DNA of 61,730 nucleotides from a virus. The notes under the pieces were generated by a model. It was given only the letters and a program-made list of their open reading frames with translations, searched no databases and was not told the DNA's origin. The stretch's first letter is position 1. Every line of letters starts with the position of its first letter. The stretch covers positions 1 through 61,730 of IMG/VR virus record IMGVR_UViG_3300042465_001781; one strand, written 5' to 3'. The position numbers and the translations under genes were made by a program. This document shows, one piece after another, positions 1 to 6,746 of this stretch.

Positions 1-127
1 TCATCTCCTCCAACACAGCATTCGCTGTAAGCAAATCATCACTGACAAAAGTGGGCAGTGGGTTGTTTGTGCTGTATGCCCAAGACTCAAGTGCCGACAG
101 CAGCTTGAGAATGCGTAGTGCGTCTAG
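1..127. repeat. Terminal direct repeat, left copy
   Basis: These bases are identical to 61604-61730. The exact 127-base overlap equals a common largest assembler k-mer, so it most simply marks a circular contig and not a biological terminal repeat. One copy should be removed when the sequence is circularised. Confidence 0.95.
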
Positions 128-136
128 TTTGGTCAT
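1..136 (-). CDS. Small early protein, 5' part (gene crosses the contig junction)
   Basis: This is the start of a 51-residue protein beginning MTKLDALRIL. It starts at an ATG (134-136) preceded by AAGGAG and continues on the other end of the contig (61584-61730), where it ends in the TGA that overlaps the next ATG. It is acidic and probably helical. I do not recognise a family. The ATG overlaps the TGA of the gene upstream, as is usual in this operon. Confidence 0.7.
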   Translation of the reverse strand, partial: MTKLDALRILKLLSALESWAYSTNNPLPTFVSDDLLTANAVLEEM

Positions 137-309
137 GCTTGCTCCTTCTTCATAAAATCTTCGCATTTGCGCTTCCAGCCCCAAGAATCCTTGAGCCAAT
201 ACACGGGCGCATAAAACCGTGGCTTGTGCAGCATCGCACAGTTCAAAACTGGCTTAGGCAGCGCCCGCATGGTGGCGTGCTTGCACTCGTCACAGTGCTG
301 CGTTTTCAT
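133..309 (-). CDS. Small cysteine-containing early protein (58 aa)
   Basis: The protein starts MKTQHCDECKHA and has four cysteines (6, 9, 24, 49). The first two form a CxxC pair, which suggests a small metal-binding fold. The start lies in the cassette GGGGACAAGCATGA, a start context also used by other genes of this operon near 60.04 and 60.85 kb. Its stop overlaps the next start by ATGA. No function can be given. Confidence 0.65.
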   Translation of the reverse strand: MKTQHCDECKHATMRALPKPVLNCAMLHKPRFYAPVYWLKDSWGWKRKCEDFMKKEQA

Positions 310-469
310 GCTTGTCCCCTTTAATCTTTGTTGCCAGTACTCTGATGTACTCGCGGGCTTGTTCGGCAGGCACTTCTGAGTGGTAAAAGATCAGCGCAGC
401 TTCTACAAGCTGCTTGCTTTGGGGCGTGCTGGTAAACACCGCCCATAGGTAGTCTCGTTTTGCGCTCAT
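290..469 (-). CDS. Small early protein (59 aa)
   Basis: The protein begins MSAKRDYLWAVF and is rich in helix-forming residues (LVEAALIFYH, EQAREYIRVL). It overlaps the downstream gene by 20 bases in another frame, so the ribosome binding site of that gene lies inside this one. No family is recognised; the case for a real gene rests on the operon position and plausible composition. Confidence 0.55.
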   Translation of the reverse strand: MSAKRDYLWAVFTSTPQSKQLVEAALIFYHSEVPAEQAREYIRVLATKIKGDKHENAAL

Positions 470-693
470 GGTGCGTACCCGTCCGTGATGATTTTGTTCT
501 TGGCTTCTTCCAGCGCCCCGATCAGCGTGAGCCGGTCAGGGATAGAGGAGGTCTTGATCTTGAACTGCCCTCGGTCTTTCCAAAAGCACAGCACGATCAC
601 CGTGTCAGGGTTCTCGTCCAGCGCCTCGTGCAAGATCACTGCGGCTTGCTCTTTGTGATGATCGGTGATTGCCACGGGTGTTAACTTTGCCAT
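466..693 (-). CDS. Small early protein (75 aa)
   Basis: The chosen start gives MAKLTPVAITDHHKEQ; a start five codons earlier (MGVLS) is also possible because a GGGGG stretch lies 8 bases before the chosen ATG. The middle (AAVILHEALDENPDTVIVLCFWKD) looks like a helix followed by a beta strand, and the C-terminus is a helix (LIGALEEAKNKII). It is conserved-looking, but I cannot name a family. Confidence 0.65.
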   Translation of the reverse strand: MAKLTPVAITDHHKEQAAVILHEALDENPDTVIVLCFWKDRGQFKIKTSSIPDRLTLIGALEEAKNKIITDGYAP

Positions 694-695
694 GC

Positions 696-833
696 TCAAT
701 ACCCCCATCGAATACGGAAGCACACAAGGTAAAGGTGCAGCACAAATTCGTTGCCGCTGCTCACAAACCCTATGGCAAAGCACGGCCACTTGCGGGGCCA
801 AAACTCTGTTGTCAGGCGTAGGCTTTTTCTCAT
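696..833 (-). CDS. Very small early protein (45 aa)
   Basis: The ORF begins MRKSLRLTTEFWP and ends in an alternating hydrophobic/aromatic strand, EFVLHLYLVCFRIRWGY. A GGAAGAG ribosome binding site precedes the ATG, and the ATG overlaps the TGA of the upstream gene (TGATG). The spacing and composition argue for a real gene. Function unknown. Confidence 0.55.
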   Translation of the reverse strand: MRKSLRLTTEFWPRKWPCFAIGFVSSGNEFVLHLYLVCFRIRWGY

Positions 834-1102
834 CACTCTTCCCCCGTCAGGTTTCTAATCCCATCTTGCAGGCCAACTATTTGCTCGGCGCGGGTGACGA
901 GTATCTTGTGCAGCGTGTCGATCTCTGTGTGCAGGGCGGCAATTTCTGCACCCATACGCTGCATCTCCTCAACCAGCACAGCCTCGGTGTTGTAGTCTGG
1001 TTTGAATTGGTCAGGTTGCTGAGGTGTCCAAGGGCACATGCAGCCCGGCAATATGCTGCCGTGCATACCTTTAACCATTCCGCAATTGGGGCAGGTGTTC
1101 AT
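833..1102 (-). CDS. Small protein with N-terminal zinc-finger-like cysteines and a coiled coil (89 aa)
   Basis: The N-terminus, MNTCPNCGMVKGMHG, continues into a second cysteine pair (CMC), giving a possible zinc knuckle. Residues about 40-80 (EEMQRMGAEIAALHTEIDTL) form heptads typical of a short coiled coil. Stop and start overlap both neighbours. It probably binds metal and forms an oligomer; the role is unknown. Confidence 0.7.
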   Translation of the reverse strand: MNTCPNCGMVKGMHGSILPGCMCPWTPQQPDQFKPDYNTEAVLVEEMQRMGAEIAALHTEIDTLHKILVTRAEQIVGLQDGIRNLTGEE

Positions 1103-1251
1103 TTCTCTGTCTCCTGTTGTGGGAAGTAGCTCGTTATAAAACGCACAGATGTGTCACCATCTTTGACCAGCACCACCAGCGTGGCAGCGGTCAGATCGCT
1201 TCCATACACACTACGCAGCGCCTCCCAGACTTTTTGCATTTCGTTGTTCAT
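1099..1251 (-). CDS. Small early protein (50 aa)
   Basis: The start at MNNEMQKVWEALRSVYG was chosen because an earlier in-frame start would overlap the upstream membrane-protein gene by about 100 bases. The stop overlaps the next ATG by four bases. It appears to be a helix followed by beta strands (AATLVVLVKDG, SVRFITSYF). No family recognised. Confidence 0.55.
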   Translation of the reverse strand: MNNEMQKVWEALRSVYGSDLTAATLVVLVKDGDTSVRFITSYFPQQETEK

Positions 1252-1508
1252 ATCAGCAAGCTCCAAATCCAAACGCCAGTAAAGAACAGCGCCAAGCAGA
1301 TCACCGCCAGCACCCCCATAATGGCAGTCAGCATCACCGTGCCAACTGTCTGCCATGCCTCGGGCACAGGCTTGATGTCATCGGGCACGATGGGGTACGC
1401 CTTGATCTTGCGGCGCTCGACAACAGCGGTGTCGTACTTGCAGTCCCAGATGCACTCGGGCAAGTGCGGGCAGTCGATGCGGCCCGTGTCGCAGTAGCGT
1501 TTTGTCAT
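1248..1508 (-). CDS. Small membrane protein with cysteine-rich N-terminus (86 aa)
   Basis: The first 25 residues hold four cysteines (CDTGRIDCPHLPECIWDC). Residues about 55-86 form one long hydrophobic helix (MLTAIMGVLAVICLALFF) reaching the C-terminus, so a single membrane span is likely. It overlaps both neighbours. The role in early infection is unknown; a cell-envelope or superinfection role is possible but not shown. Confidence 0.7.
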   Translation of the reverse strand: MTKRYCDTGRIDCPHLPECIWDCKYDTAVVERRKIKAYPIVPDDIKPVPEAWQTVGTVMLTAIMGVLAVICLALFFTGVWIWSLLI

Positions 1509-1705
1509 TTTGTCCTCGCTTTCAGCATGGCGTCTGCTTGTGCGTATGCAAAATTGGCGATCTCATTTGGCATGTACTTCCAATCAGCCACCTCCAAAAT
1601 CAAAGCCTCCATCGCCTTGGCCGCAAAGTAATCGCGCAGGGTCATGCCTACATTGCAGCAGTCTCTGTCCAGCGGAAACGCTGGTCCGCCTGTTTCGTCA
1701 ATCAT
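1505..1705 (-). CDS. Conserved phage early protein with GMTLRDYFAAKAM motif (66 aa)
   Basis: It begins MIDETGGPAFPLDRD after AAGGAG and carries the GMTLRDYFAAKAMEAL helix that I know from many short phage proteins of unknown function. The C-terminus is a second helix (EIANFAYAQADAMLKAR). The longer reading frame upstream is discarded because it covers the next gene. The biochemical role is unknown. Confidence 0.75.
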   Translation of the reverse strand: MIDETGGPAFPLDRDCCNVGMTLRDYFAAKAMEALILEVADWKYMPNEIANFAYAQADAMLKARTK

Positions 1706-1716
1706 GCTTTTTCTCC

Positions 1717-1866
1717 TTACTTGAACCAAAGGTAGACACCGTGCAGGATGCCAATAGGGAACATGATTGCCCCCGCCACCAAGAACCCCCACAGTCCCTG
1801 CCCAAAGCAAGTGAAGATGTGCGTAAGCCATGCGATACAACATGCAATCCAAATCAAATCAATCAT
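1717..1866 (-). CDS. Small inner-membrane protein (49 aa)
   Basis: Two hydrophobic stretches, IWIACCIAWLTHIF and GFLVAGAIMFPIGILHGVYL, fill most of the protein, so one or two membrane spans are expected. An AAGGAG sits five bases before the ATG. It is one of several tiny membrane proteins in the leftward arm. No family assigned. Confidence 0.65.
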   Translation of the reverse strand: MIDLIWIACCIAWLTHIFTCFGQGLWGFLVAGAIMFPIGILHGVYLWFK

Positions 1867-2084
1867 GTCGTCTCCTTAACTTCTTCGGTGGTAGTCACAG
1901 CCATGTACGCCTTCAAACGCTTGACGCGATTCTTGTTGTAGGTCACCAATGCTTGGGCATACTCGACACCCGTCTCTGCGCGTAGCAGTGCCATCTCAGC
2001 CTCGGCAAGCTCCCACACAATGGCTTGCGCTGGTGTCACCGACTTGAGCATCAACTTTAATTCGTTCCATATTTCTCTAATCAT
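1863..2084 (-). CDS. Small helical early protein (73 aa)
   Basis: It starts MIREIWNELKLMLKSV and is almost entirely helix-forming, with a basic segment (NKNRVKRLKAYM). It overlaps both neighbours by four bases. It resembles generic phage helical adaptor proteins, but no function can be supported. Confidence 0.65.
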   Translation of the reverse strand: MIREIWNELKLMLKSVTPAQAIVWELAEAEMALLRAETGVEYAQALVTYNKNRVKRLKAYMAVTTTEEVKETT

Positions 2085-2293
2085 TTCTTTTCCTTGGTTA
2101 ACCTACGGAACCTAGCGATGTTGTTCTTTATCGCTCTCGGCTCATCCACGTTTCTAGTGAGGAACTGAGGCTCTGATATGCCATCGATCATCACCTTGTA
2201 ATGGGAACCCCCACGGGGCTCCACACTCACTACACAAAACCCAGCCTTCGCGTACTCGCTGAACTGCTTTCTTAGTTGTACTGAAACTTCCAT
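2081..2293 (-). CDS. Small basic early protein (70 aa)
   Basis: The protein contains RGGSHYKVMIDG and RAIKNNIARFRRL, a strand-hairpin followed by a basic helix. This is faintly reminiscent of HicA-like or dsRNA-binding-like mini-proteins, but I would not assign it. The start codon lies 8 bases after the palindrome at 2302-2313, so the gene is a probable member of the palindrome regulon. Confidence 0.65.
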   Translation of the reverse strand: MEVSVQLRKQFSEYAKAGFCVVSVEPRGGSHYKVMIDGISEPQFLTRNVDEPRAIKNNIARFRRLTKEKK

Positions 2294-2301
2294 AGCATCC
2301 C

Positions 2302-2313
2302 TAACAGTTGTTA
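2302..2313. promoter_or_regulatory. TAACA-NN-TGTTA palindrome
   Basis: The core is TAACAGTTGTTA. It lies between two leftward genes: it contains the TAA stop of the upstream 285-aa gene and sits 8 bases before the next start codon. Confidence 0.75.
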
Positions 2314-3168
2314 GCTATGCGGCTCATCAAGAACCACGACGAACGCATTCACGCTGACTCGACAACCTATGCCAGTTACCACTTGCTCATTCTCAACAAG
2401 TTTCAACAAACCCAGCTTGCCGCGAATGTGTTCAGGGAGCGTATTATCATCGTAGAGTTGTACATTGTCACCTGTCTTAACGACATAATTTTTATCAACT
2501 ACGATAACCATAGACACTTTATTGTGGTCAAACGCATCCTTGACCCCCTCCACAGTCAGCATCTCAGTCTTGAGAACGTCGTTGTCCTGCATCAGTGCGA
2601 TGGTTGGGCTATCGTGCTGCTGCGTTAGATGCAAGGCGAACTGCACTGCCCCTGCGCCTCTAGCAAACTCAACCATCTTTGCGTTGATGCTGTAGTCGTT
2701 CCGCTCGATAGTCCGTCGCTTGTTCCTGACGGCAAGATCAAGAATCACAGCGGCTTTGTGTTCAGACGCATTCAGGTGCTCCTGTGCATCAGGTTTGCCG
2801 AACATCTTCTTGATAGTCTGCAACGCCTTCTTCGGGTCTGATGTGAACATCTCATTGCTACGCTCCATCTTCTTGCCTATGCGGTCGTTGCTTATGCAGA
2901 ACCCATCCTTGCCACGGTTGTAGCCATAGGAGATAGTGCCGAGGTCAACCCCATCGTGAGTCACCCTGAACTTAATGACGGTGATCTGTTCCCGATAGCT
3001 GCTTGTTTGCCAATTGTGGGTAGTGAAAGTCCACAGCGGGTTGGATGCAGCTACGCTGACAATAAGATCGTTCAACCCCACGCTCTTTGTACTCATGGTG
3101 TAGTCGGGGTGTTGCTTGCGACACTCGTCACTGACCACTACGTTCGTCATGCTAAATAGATTACTCAT
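2311..3168 (-). CDS. Early protein of unknown function (285 aa)
   Basis: A soluble alpha/beta-looking protein starting MSNLFSMTNVVVSDEC. It has a basic central part (RNKRRTIERNDY) and several beta-strand segments near the C-terminus (VSMVIVVDKNYVVK, VSVNAFVVVLDEP). A ribosome binding site TTAGGAG follows the palindrome at 3182-3193, so the right half of the palindrome contributes to the initiation region. It is one of the larger genes in the block around the MoxR and VWA proteins, which suggests a shared process, but no domain is recognised. Confidence 0.75.
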   Translation of the reverse strand: MSNLFSMTNVVVSDECRKQHPDYTMSTKSVGLNDLIVSVAASNPLWTFTTHNWQTSSYREQITVIKFRVTHDGVDLGTISYGYNRGKDGFCISNDRIGKKMERSNEMFTSDPKKALQTIKKMFGKPDAQEHLNASEHKAAVILDLAVRNKRRTIERNDYSINAKMVEFARGAGAVQFALHLTQQHDSPTIALMQDNDVLKTEMLTVEGVKDAFDHNKVSMVIVVDKNYVVKTGDNVQLYDDNTLPEHIRGKLGLLKLVENEQVVTGIGCRVSVNAFVVVLDEPHS

Positions 3169-3181
3169 TCTTCGTTACTCC

Positions 3182-3193
3182 TAACAATTGTTA
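3182..3193. promoter_or_regulatory. TAACA-NN-TGTTA palindrome
   Basis: The core is TAACAATTGTTA, fully self-complementary. It lies 13 bases before the start of the 285-aa gene. On the coding strand it runs directly into TTAGGAG, so a protein bound here, or an RNA hairpin, would touch the ribosome binding site. Confidence 0.8.
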
Positions 3194-3198
3194 ATTCA

Positions 3199-4053
3199 TC
3201 ACCACTGGAACTTGCCAAGAATCGCATCGACCTTGGCCTTGACTTCCTCGCGCACCACTGCGCTCTCCTTGATGGACTCGATGTTCGCGCACAGCATGGC
3301 CGACTCCAACTGCCGACGTGCTTCCTCCAGCTTGGGGTCGTTGGTCACGTTCATCTTGCCAAGCAACTCGCACAACTCAAGCGGGTTGGTAATCAGCGAA
3401 TCGAAGTACCGCTTCTTCTCGTCGTCACCTTCCTTGTCGGTGAGCTTCTCAGAGATACCCACCAGCATGGTGTGCAGTCGGTCCCACGGCGCTTTCATCG
3501 CGTCGGCGAGCCGGTCGGTGTGCTGCTTCTCGTATGAGACACGCAACTCTTCCAAGTCGGTAGCCGACACATCCAAGCGGAAGTCACCCGACTCAGGGAT
3601 AGGGTCGATAGCCCTGCGGAACCCGAACTTCTGCCGCACTGCATCAAGCTCAGGGTAGTCGTCTGCTCGGTACATCGTGCCCAAGTTACTGGGTGCTTCA
3701 GCAACCAGACGCGGATACTCAACGAAGAAGTTGTCGCACATGAACTCGAACGTCTGCTCGTACCCGTTCATCGTCTGCTTGTACTCCATGAACAACTTAG
3801 TCGGCAACAGGCGCTGACCCTTGTCTGCCCACGGTAATGTGTGCGTGTTGTGGTACAGGCGAACTCGCGCTGCGAACTTCTCGATGTCCTTGCGTAAGGA
3901 CGTACCCGCGAACAAATTCTTCTTGGTCTGCGATGCGTCACGCACTGCTGATGCTCCCGTATTGACTTGCTCAGTCATCTCCCGGTCGATCTTGCTGGCG
4001 GGCCAGACGCTGATGTTCAACTCAACTAACACTGCTGATGCGCTAATACTCAT
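3199..4053 (-). CDS. Early protein of unknown function (284 aa)
   Basis: It begins MSISASAVLVELNISVWPAS and is largely helical with many charged residues; the C-terminus (VVREEVKAKVDAILGKF) looks amphipathic. The segment SVWPASKIDREMTEQVN is similar in style to proteins that accompany MoxR-type ATPases in aquatic phages, but this is a memory-based impression. A GGAGAAATG start context overlaps the repeat cassette shared with the two next genes upstream. No enzymatic motif is visible. Confidence 0.7.
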   Translation of the reverse strand: MSISASAVLVELNISVWPASKIDREMTEQVNTGASAVRDASQTKKNLFAGTSLRKDIEKFAARVRLYHNTHTLPWADKGQRLLPTKLFMEYKQTMNGYEQTFEFMCDNFFVEYPRLVAEAPSNLGTMYRADDYPELDAVRQKFGFRRAIDPIPESGDFRLDVSATDLEELRVSYEKQHTDRLADAMKAPWDRLHTMLVGISEKLTDKEGDDEKKRYFDSLITNPLELCELLGKMNVTNDPKLEEARRQLESAMLCANIESIKESAVVREEVKAKVDAILGKFQW

Positions 4054-4054
4054 T

Positions 4055-4273
4055 TCATTTCTCCGTTAAAAGTTTAATAAATCCCATCGCCGCCACCTGA
4101 GCTTCATCTTGCGTGGCGTACTCAACCCCTACAGGTATTGCCCTGTAGTTAACAAATACAATCGCCCCAAACCCATCTCCACGGGGCCTAACTTTTGCCA
4201 TAAACTCCCAATCCAACCCAGTCTTTGAACGTACGTAAAAATCCTTAGCGGCGTCGTTGCCTACCCAGCCCAT
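4055..4273 (-). CDS. Small FIKLL-tail protein, copy 1 (72 aa)
   Basis: It ends AAMGFIKLLTEK, nearly the same as the end of its upstream neighbour (ALGFIKLLMEK). The body has beta-strand segments (GFGAIVFVNYRAIPVGVEY). The same 30-base stop/ribosome-binding/start cassette is found at 4051-4080 and 4271-4300 with three mismatches, so tandem duplication is likely. Function unknown. Confidence 0.7.
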   Translation of the reverse strand: MGWVGNDAAKDFYVRSKTGLDWEFMAKVRPRGDGFGAIVFVNYRAIPVGVEYATQDEAQVAAMGFIKLLTEK

Positions 4274-4274
4274 G

Positions 4275-4514
4275 TCATTTCTCCATTAAAAGTTTGATAA
4301 ACCCCAGTGCTGTCTGTCGGCCCATAACAACTGTTAGGGTCTTCGTAGCTAGGTGTGGTGTACTGTGATCGTCCTCCACCACAGCCCACCTATTGCCACC
4401 CACGTTCACTATCCCGTACTTCCGTATGGGAGTCCTCAAGTCCCTAAAGTCATCAATCGGGTCGTAGTCGTACTGCCAGATGATGCTGCTGTATGAAAAG
4501 TATTCGGACGCCAT
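4275..4514 (-). CDS. Small FIKLL-tail protein, copy 2 (79 aa)
   Basis: The protein begins MASEYFSYSSIIWQYDYD, is unusually rich in tyrosine, and ends ALGFIKLLMEK like copy 1. A palindrome (4325-4336) lies inside its coding sequence, where it encodes part of TLTVVMG. This could be the remains of an intergenic operator captured by an extended gene, or an internal regulatory site. Function unknown. Confidence 0.7.
   Translation of the reverse strand: MASEYFSYSSIIWQYDYDPIDDFRDLRTPIRKYGIVNVGGNRWAVVEDDHSTPHLATKTLTVVMGRQTALGFIKLLMEK
4325..4336. promoter_or_regulatory. TAACA-NN-TGTTA palindrome inside a gene
   Basis: The core is TAACAACTGTTA. This copy lies within the coding region of the 79-aa protein, about 50 bases before the downstream start, so it is less clearly an operator than the intergenic copies. 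Confidence 0.55.
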
Positions 4515-4515
4515 T

Positions 4516-4764
4516 TCATTTCCCCCCTAAAAGTTTCATGTAGTTCTTCATCTCTCGCTCATTCAATCGCCCTACCAACTGCCAACCATATCTATCGTAA
4601 ATAGTCCACTTCCCATGCTTGCGTCTGGCGTAGTGGTAGGTCTTGCCCTCGCCGTCCATAATCATTTCGTAAATGCTCTTGCCCTGCACACGGATAGAAG
4701 CCGCAAGATTTTTTACGTAGTGGTCGCTAATGTCCTTGAACACTTCTTCTTGTAAGCTACCCAT
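4516..4764 (-). CDS. Small FIKLL-tail-like protein, copy 3 (82 aa)
   Basis: The start MGSLQEEVFKDISDHY was chosen because a strong GGAGG lies six bases upstream. The C-terminus, MKNYMKLLGGK, resembles the FIKLL-EK ends of copies 1 and 2. The centre (GKTYHYARRKHGKWTIYDRY) looks like a short beta-sheet with aromatic residues. The cassette after its stop is a diverged version of the repeated start cassette. Confidence 0.7.
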   Translation of the reverse strand: MGSLQEEVFKDISDHYVKNLAASIRVQGKSIYEMIMDGEGKTYHYARRKHGKWTIYDRYGWQLVGRLNEREMKNYMKLLGGK

Positions 4765-4765
4765 A

Positions 4766-4987
4766 TCAATCCTCCGGCTTGCCCGCCAACTTCGCCATGC
4801 TATAAAGCTCGTTGCCAATCATCTTCGCGTCAAATGTTGAGTCGTTCGGCCACACATGGTGAGTGCTCTCGTTGCCCGAACGATATTTGTGTACGTACCG
4901 CTCGGCCTTCTCAAGAATCTCCAGCACCTGCACCGCGTCCTTAGTCGGCATCACATAGTTGGCATATCCCAATTGGACAATCATCAT
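4766..4987 (-). CDS. Small early protein (73 aa)
   Basis: It begins MMIVQLGYANYVMPTKDAVQ after AAGGGG, with the palindrome at 4999-5010 just upstream. The pattern NYVMPTKDAVQVLEILEKAE suggests a strand plus a regulatory-type helix. The long upstream extension of the same frame is discarded because it lies antiparallel within the VWA gene in the wrong frame. Confidence 0.65.
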   Translation of the reverse strand: MMIVQLGYANYVMPTKDAVQVLEILEKAERYVHKYRSGNESTHHVWPNDSTFDAKMIGNELYSMAKLAGKPED

Positions 4988-4998
4988 TTCTTTCCCCT

Positions 4999-5010
4999 TA
5001 ACAATTGTTA
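4999..5010. promoter_or_regulatory. TAACA-NN-TGTTA palindrome
   Basis: The core is TAACAATTGTTA. It lies 11 bases before the start codon of the 73-aa gene and runs into its AAGGGG ribosome binding site on the coding strand. Confidence 0.8.
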
Positions 5011-5024
5011 GCCTGTCGGCTGCA

Positions 5025-6272
5025 TTAGTCACGAACGTGGATGGTCTTGCCATGCTCAGCCACCATGTCACCGCCACCGACGATGGCCCAAAGAATCGGC
5101 GCAGTCCAGTCGCTACCCCAATCACTACCGACATACCCATCGGTGAGAACGATGATGCACTCAGGCTGAATGCCCTCTTCCTTGAGATACCTAGAGACAC
5201 AACTTGGGCTCGTGCCTCCGCCGCCTCGTGGCTTCGTTGAGTCGATGATGTTCGCCACATCCGCATCAGTGTATTTTTCATGTGCTGCTACCTCACAGTC
5301 CCAATAAATCAAGTCGATCACGTCAGGGTTAACTTCCTCGGCCACGCCCTTCACTTCGGACAGGAACTCAGCTATCTGCTGACCGCCTATGGAGCCTGAC
5401 GTATCCACAGCGATGACAACATGGCCCACCTTCTCACCGATCAAGCTAGGCATGTAGATGCCAGTCGAAAGATGCCGACGATTAGGCCGACGCCACGATG
5501 ACGCATCCTTGGCTCTGCACGTAGCCTTAACGAACTCACGCAGCACCTCACGCCAGTTGACCCTCGGCTCCATCAACTCGGCAAGCTCTCGGTCCATACC
5601 ACCAGCGCTGCCACCTGCACGCTTGTCAGCCATCAAGCCCTGACGAATTGCTTGGTCGATGTCACGCTCAAGCTCCTTGGCTTCGGCCTCGGTCATGTTC
5701 TTAGCGCCTTCCCAGTCGTGCTCGTCAAGCCCACCATCACCACCTTCGCCGCTCCCATCGCTAGGCTCACCGCCTTCGCCGTCACCGTTACCACCACCGT
5801 TACCCTTGTCTTTCTGCTCCTGCTTGAGCAGGTCAAACACTTGTTTGGTGTTCATGCCGCGATACTTCTCATCGACCAGACCGATCTGCTTGCCGATGTT
5901 TGGACCCTCACGGAAGACAGGCATTGCGATGATCGAACCAGCCGGATCAAGGTCTTTGAGCATCAGGTTAATAACGTAGTCACAAGCCTGATTGGCAAGC
6001 TGATGATTCTCATCGTGCAGCTTCTTCCACGTAGTCAGGTGGCGATACATCTTGTGCGATGCTTCATGCGCGATAAGAAACGCTAACTCTGTGTCTCTTA
6101 GCTTAGCCACAAATCCACGGCCATACACCTCGTCACGTCCGTTAGTCTTAGCAGTCGGCGTAGTCTCATCGACTCGCGTTGTGCCTACCATCAACACACC
6201 AGACAGCAGTGCGAACTTGGGGCTGCGCATCAAACTGATCTTGGCTTTCTGTACTCGTCGTTCTTCTAACAT
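5025..6272 (-). CDS. Metallopeptidase-like plus von Willebrand factor A protein (415 aa), MoxR partner
   Basis: The N-terminal half carries HEASH at residues 69-73 in LIAHEASHKMYRHL, matching the putative metallopeptidase domain of the DUF2201_N family. A low-complexity Gly/Glu/Asp linker follows (about 155-185). The C-terminal part is a VWA-like domain with the metal-binding DTSGSIG motif at 290-296 (DxSxS) and LTDGYVGSD further on. VWA proteins of this type pair with MoxR ATPases, and a MoxR gene lies two genes upstream. The ATG lies inside the palindrome at 6267-6278. The pair probably acts as a chaperone or remodelling system on a host or phage protein; the target is unknown. Confidence 0.88.
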   Translation of the reverse strand: MLEERRVQKAKISLMRSPKFALLSGVLMVGTTRVDETTPTAKTNGRDEVYGRGFVAKLRDTELAFLIAHEASHKMYRHLTTWKKLHDENHQLANQACDYVINLMLKDLDPAGSIIAMPVFREGPNIGKQIGLVDEKYRGMNTKQVFDLLKQEQKDKGNGGGNGDGEGGEPSDGSGEGGDGGLDEHDWEGAKNMTEAEAKELERDIDQAIRQGLMADKRAGGSAGGMDRELAELMEPRVNWREVLREFVKATCRAKDASSWRRPNRRHLSTGIYMPSLIGEKVGHVVIAVDTSGSIGGQQIAEFLSEVKGVAEEVNPDVIDLIYWDCEVAAHEKYTDADVANIIDSTKPRGGGGTSPSCVSRYLKEEGIQPECIIVLTDGYVGSDWGSDWTAPILWAIVGGGDMVAEHGKTIHVRD

Positions 6273-6278
6273 TTGTTA
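6267..6278. promoter_or_regulatory. TAACA-NN-TGTTA palindrome containing a start codon
   Basis: The core on the coding strand is TAACAAATGTTA, and its central ATG is the start codon of the VWA/metallopeptidase gene. A GGAG lies just upstream of the palindrome. Confidence 0.8.
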
Positions 6279-6283
6279 GCTCC

Positions 6284-6631
6284 TTAAATTTTTCTATGTT
6301 GATACATGGCTTTAGTGAAAGCCTTAATCTCTTCCTGCCTCGCCGCGAACTTATCCTTAGCCATGCCTAGCAATAGGCGCAGCATCCCCGTCACCTCCTT
6401 CACATCGGTGTACTCACCTAGTACGTTCCTGTCAGGAGTAGCAAGAGCGGTATTTCTATTGCCCCACTCGATGATTGTGAATCTGACAACACCCCCTCCG
6501 AACATGCTCCGCTCAAGCACTACTTGAATGCTTGAGTTGGGTGTCGCGTACGTACTTAGTTGTTTCTGCAAGTACTCGACCTCCTCAAGCCCCAAGGGCC
6601 ATTGCTCTTTGGCTATCGGTGCGTATAACAT
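6284..6631 (-). CDS. Early protein of unknown function between MoxR and VWA genes (115 aa)
   Basis: The protein begins MLYAPIAKEQWPLGLEEVEYL; the ATG lies inside the palindrome at 6626-6637. The centre has beta-strand character (SIQVVLERSMFGGGVVRFTIIEWG) and the C-terminus is helical (MAKDKFAARQEEIKAF). Its position between the MoxR ATPase and the VWA protein makes it a candidate third subunit or adaptor of that system. No family is recognised. Confidence 0.7.
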   Translation of the reverse strand: MLYAPIAKEQWPLGLEEVEYLQKQLSTYATPNSSIQVVLERSMFGGGVVRFTIIEWGNRNTALATPDRNVLGEYTDVKEVTGMLRLLLGMAKDKFAARQEEIKAFTKAMYQHRKI

Positions 6632-6746
6632 TTGTTAGGCTCCACGTGATTCGTTTGTCCATGCGCTTGCGCTTGGTCCAGTAAGGCAACGCCCACTCCA
6701 CGTTGCTCTCCACTACGATCAACCGCCCGTTAAAAAAGACTCTCAC
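6585..6746 (-). CDS. Possible small overlapping gene after MoxR (53 aa)
   Basis: A GTG start overlaps the MoxR stop codon (GTGA) and reads MRVFFNGRLIVVESNVEWALP, a plausible strand-rich protein. The frame runs 47 bases into the next gene before stopping. Without it there would be about 110 unused bases after MoxR, unusual for this arm. The overlap makes it less certain than its neighbours. Confidence 0.4.
   Translation of the reverse strand: MRVFFNGRLIVVESNVEWALPYWTKRKRMDKRITWSLTNVIRTDSQRAMALGA
6626..6637. promoter_or_regulatory. TAACA-NN-TGTTA palindrome containing a start codon
   Basis: On the coding strand the core is TAACAAATGTTA; its ATG starts the 115-aa gene. It also lies inside the possible overlapping 53-codon frame. 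Confidence 0.75.

Noticed and set aside
1-127. Biological terminal redundancy
   Set aside because: The overlap length equals a usual maximal assembler k-mer and the junction lies within an intact gene, so a circularised assembly is the simpler reading.
4766-5281. 171-codon version of the 73-aa early gene
   Set aside because: The extra N-terminal part lies inside the VWA gene in another frame and the palindrome/AAGGGG context marks the shorter start.
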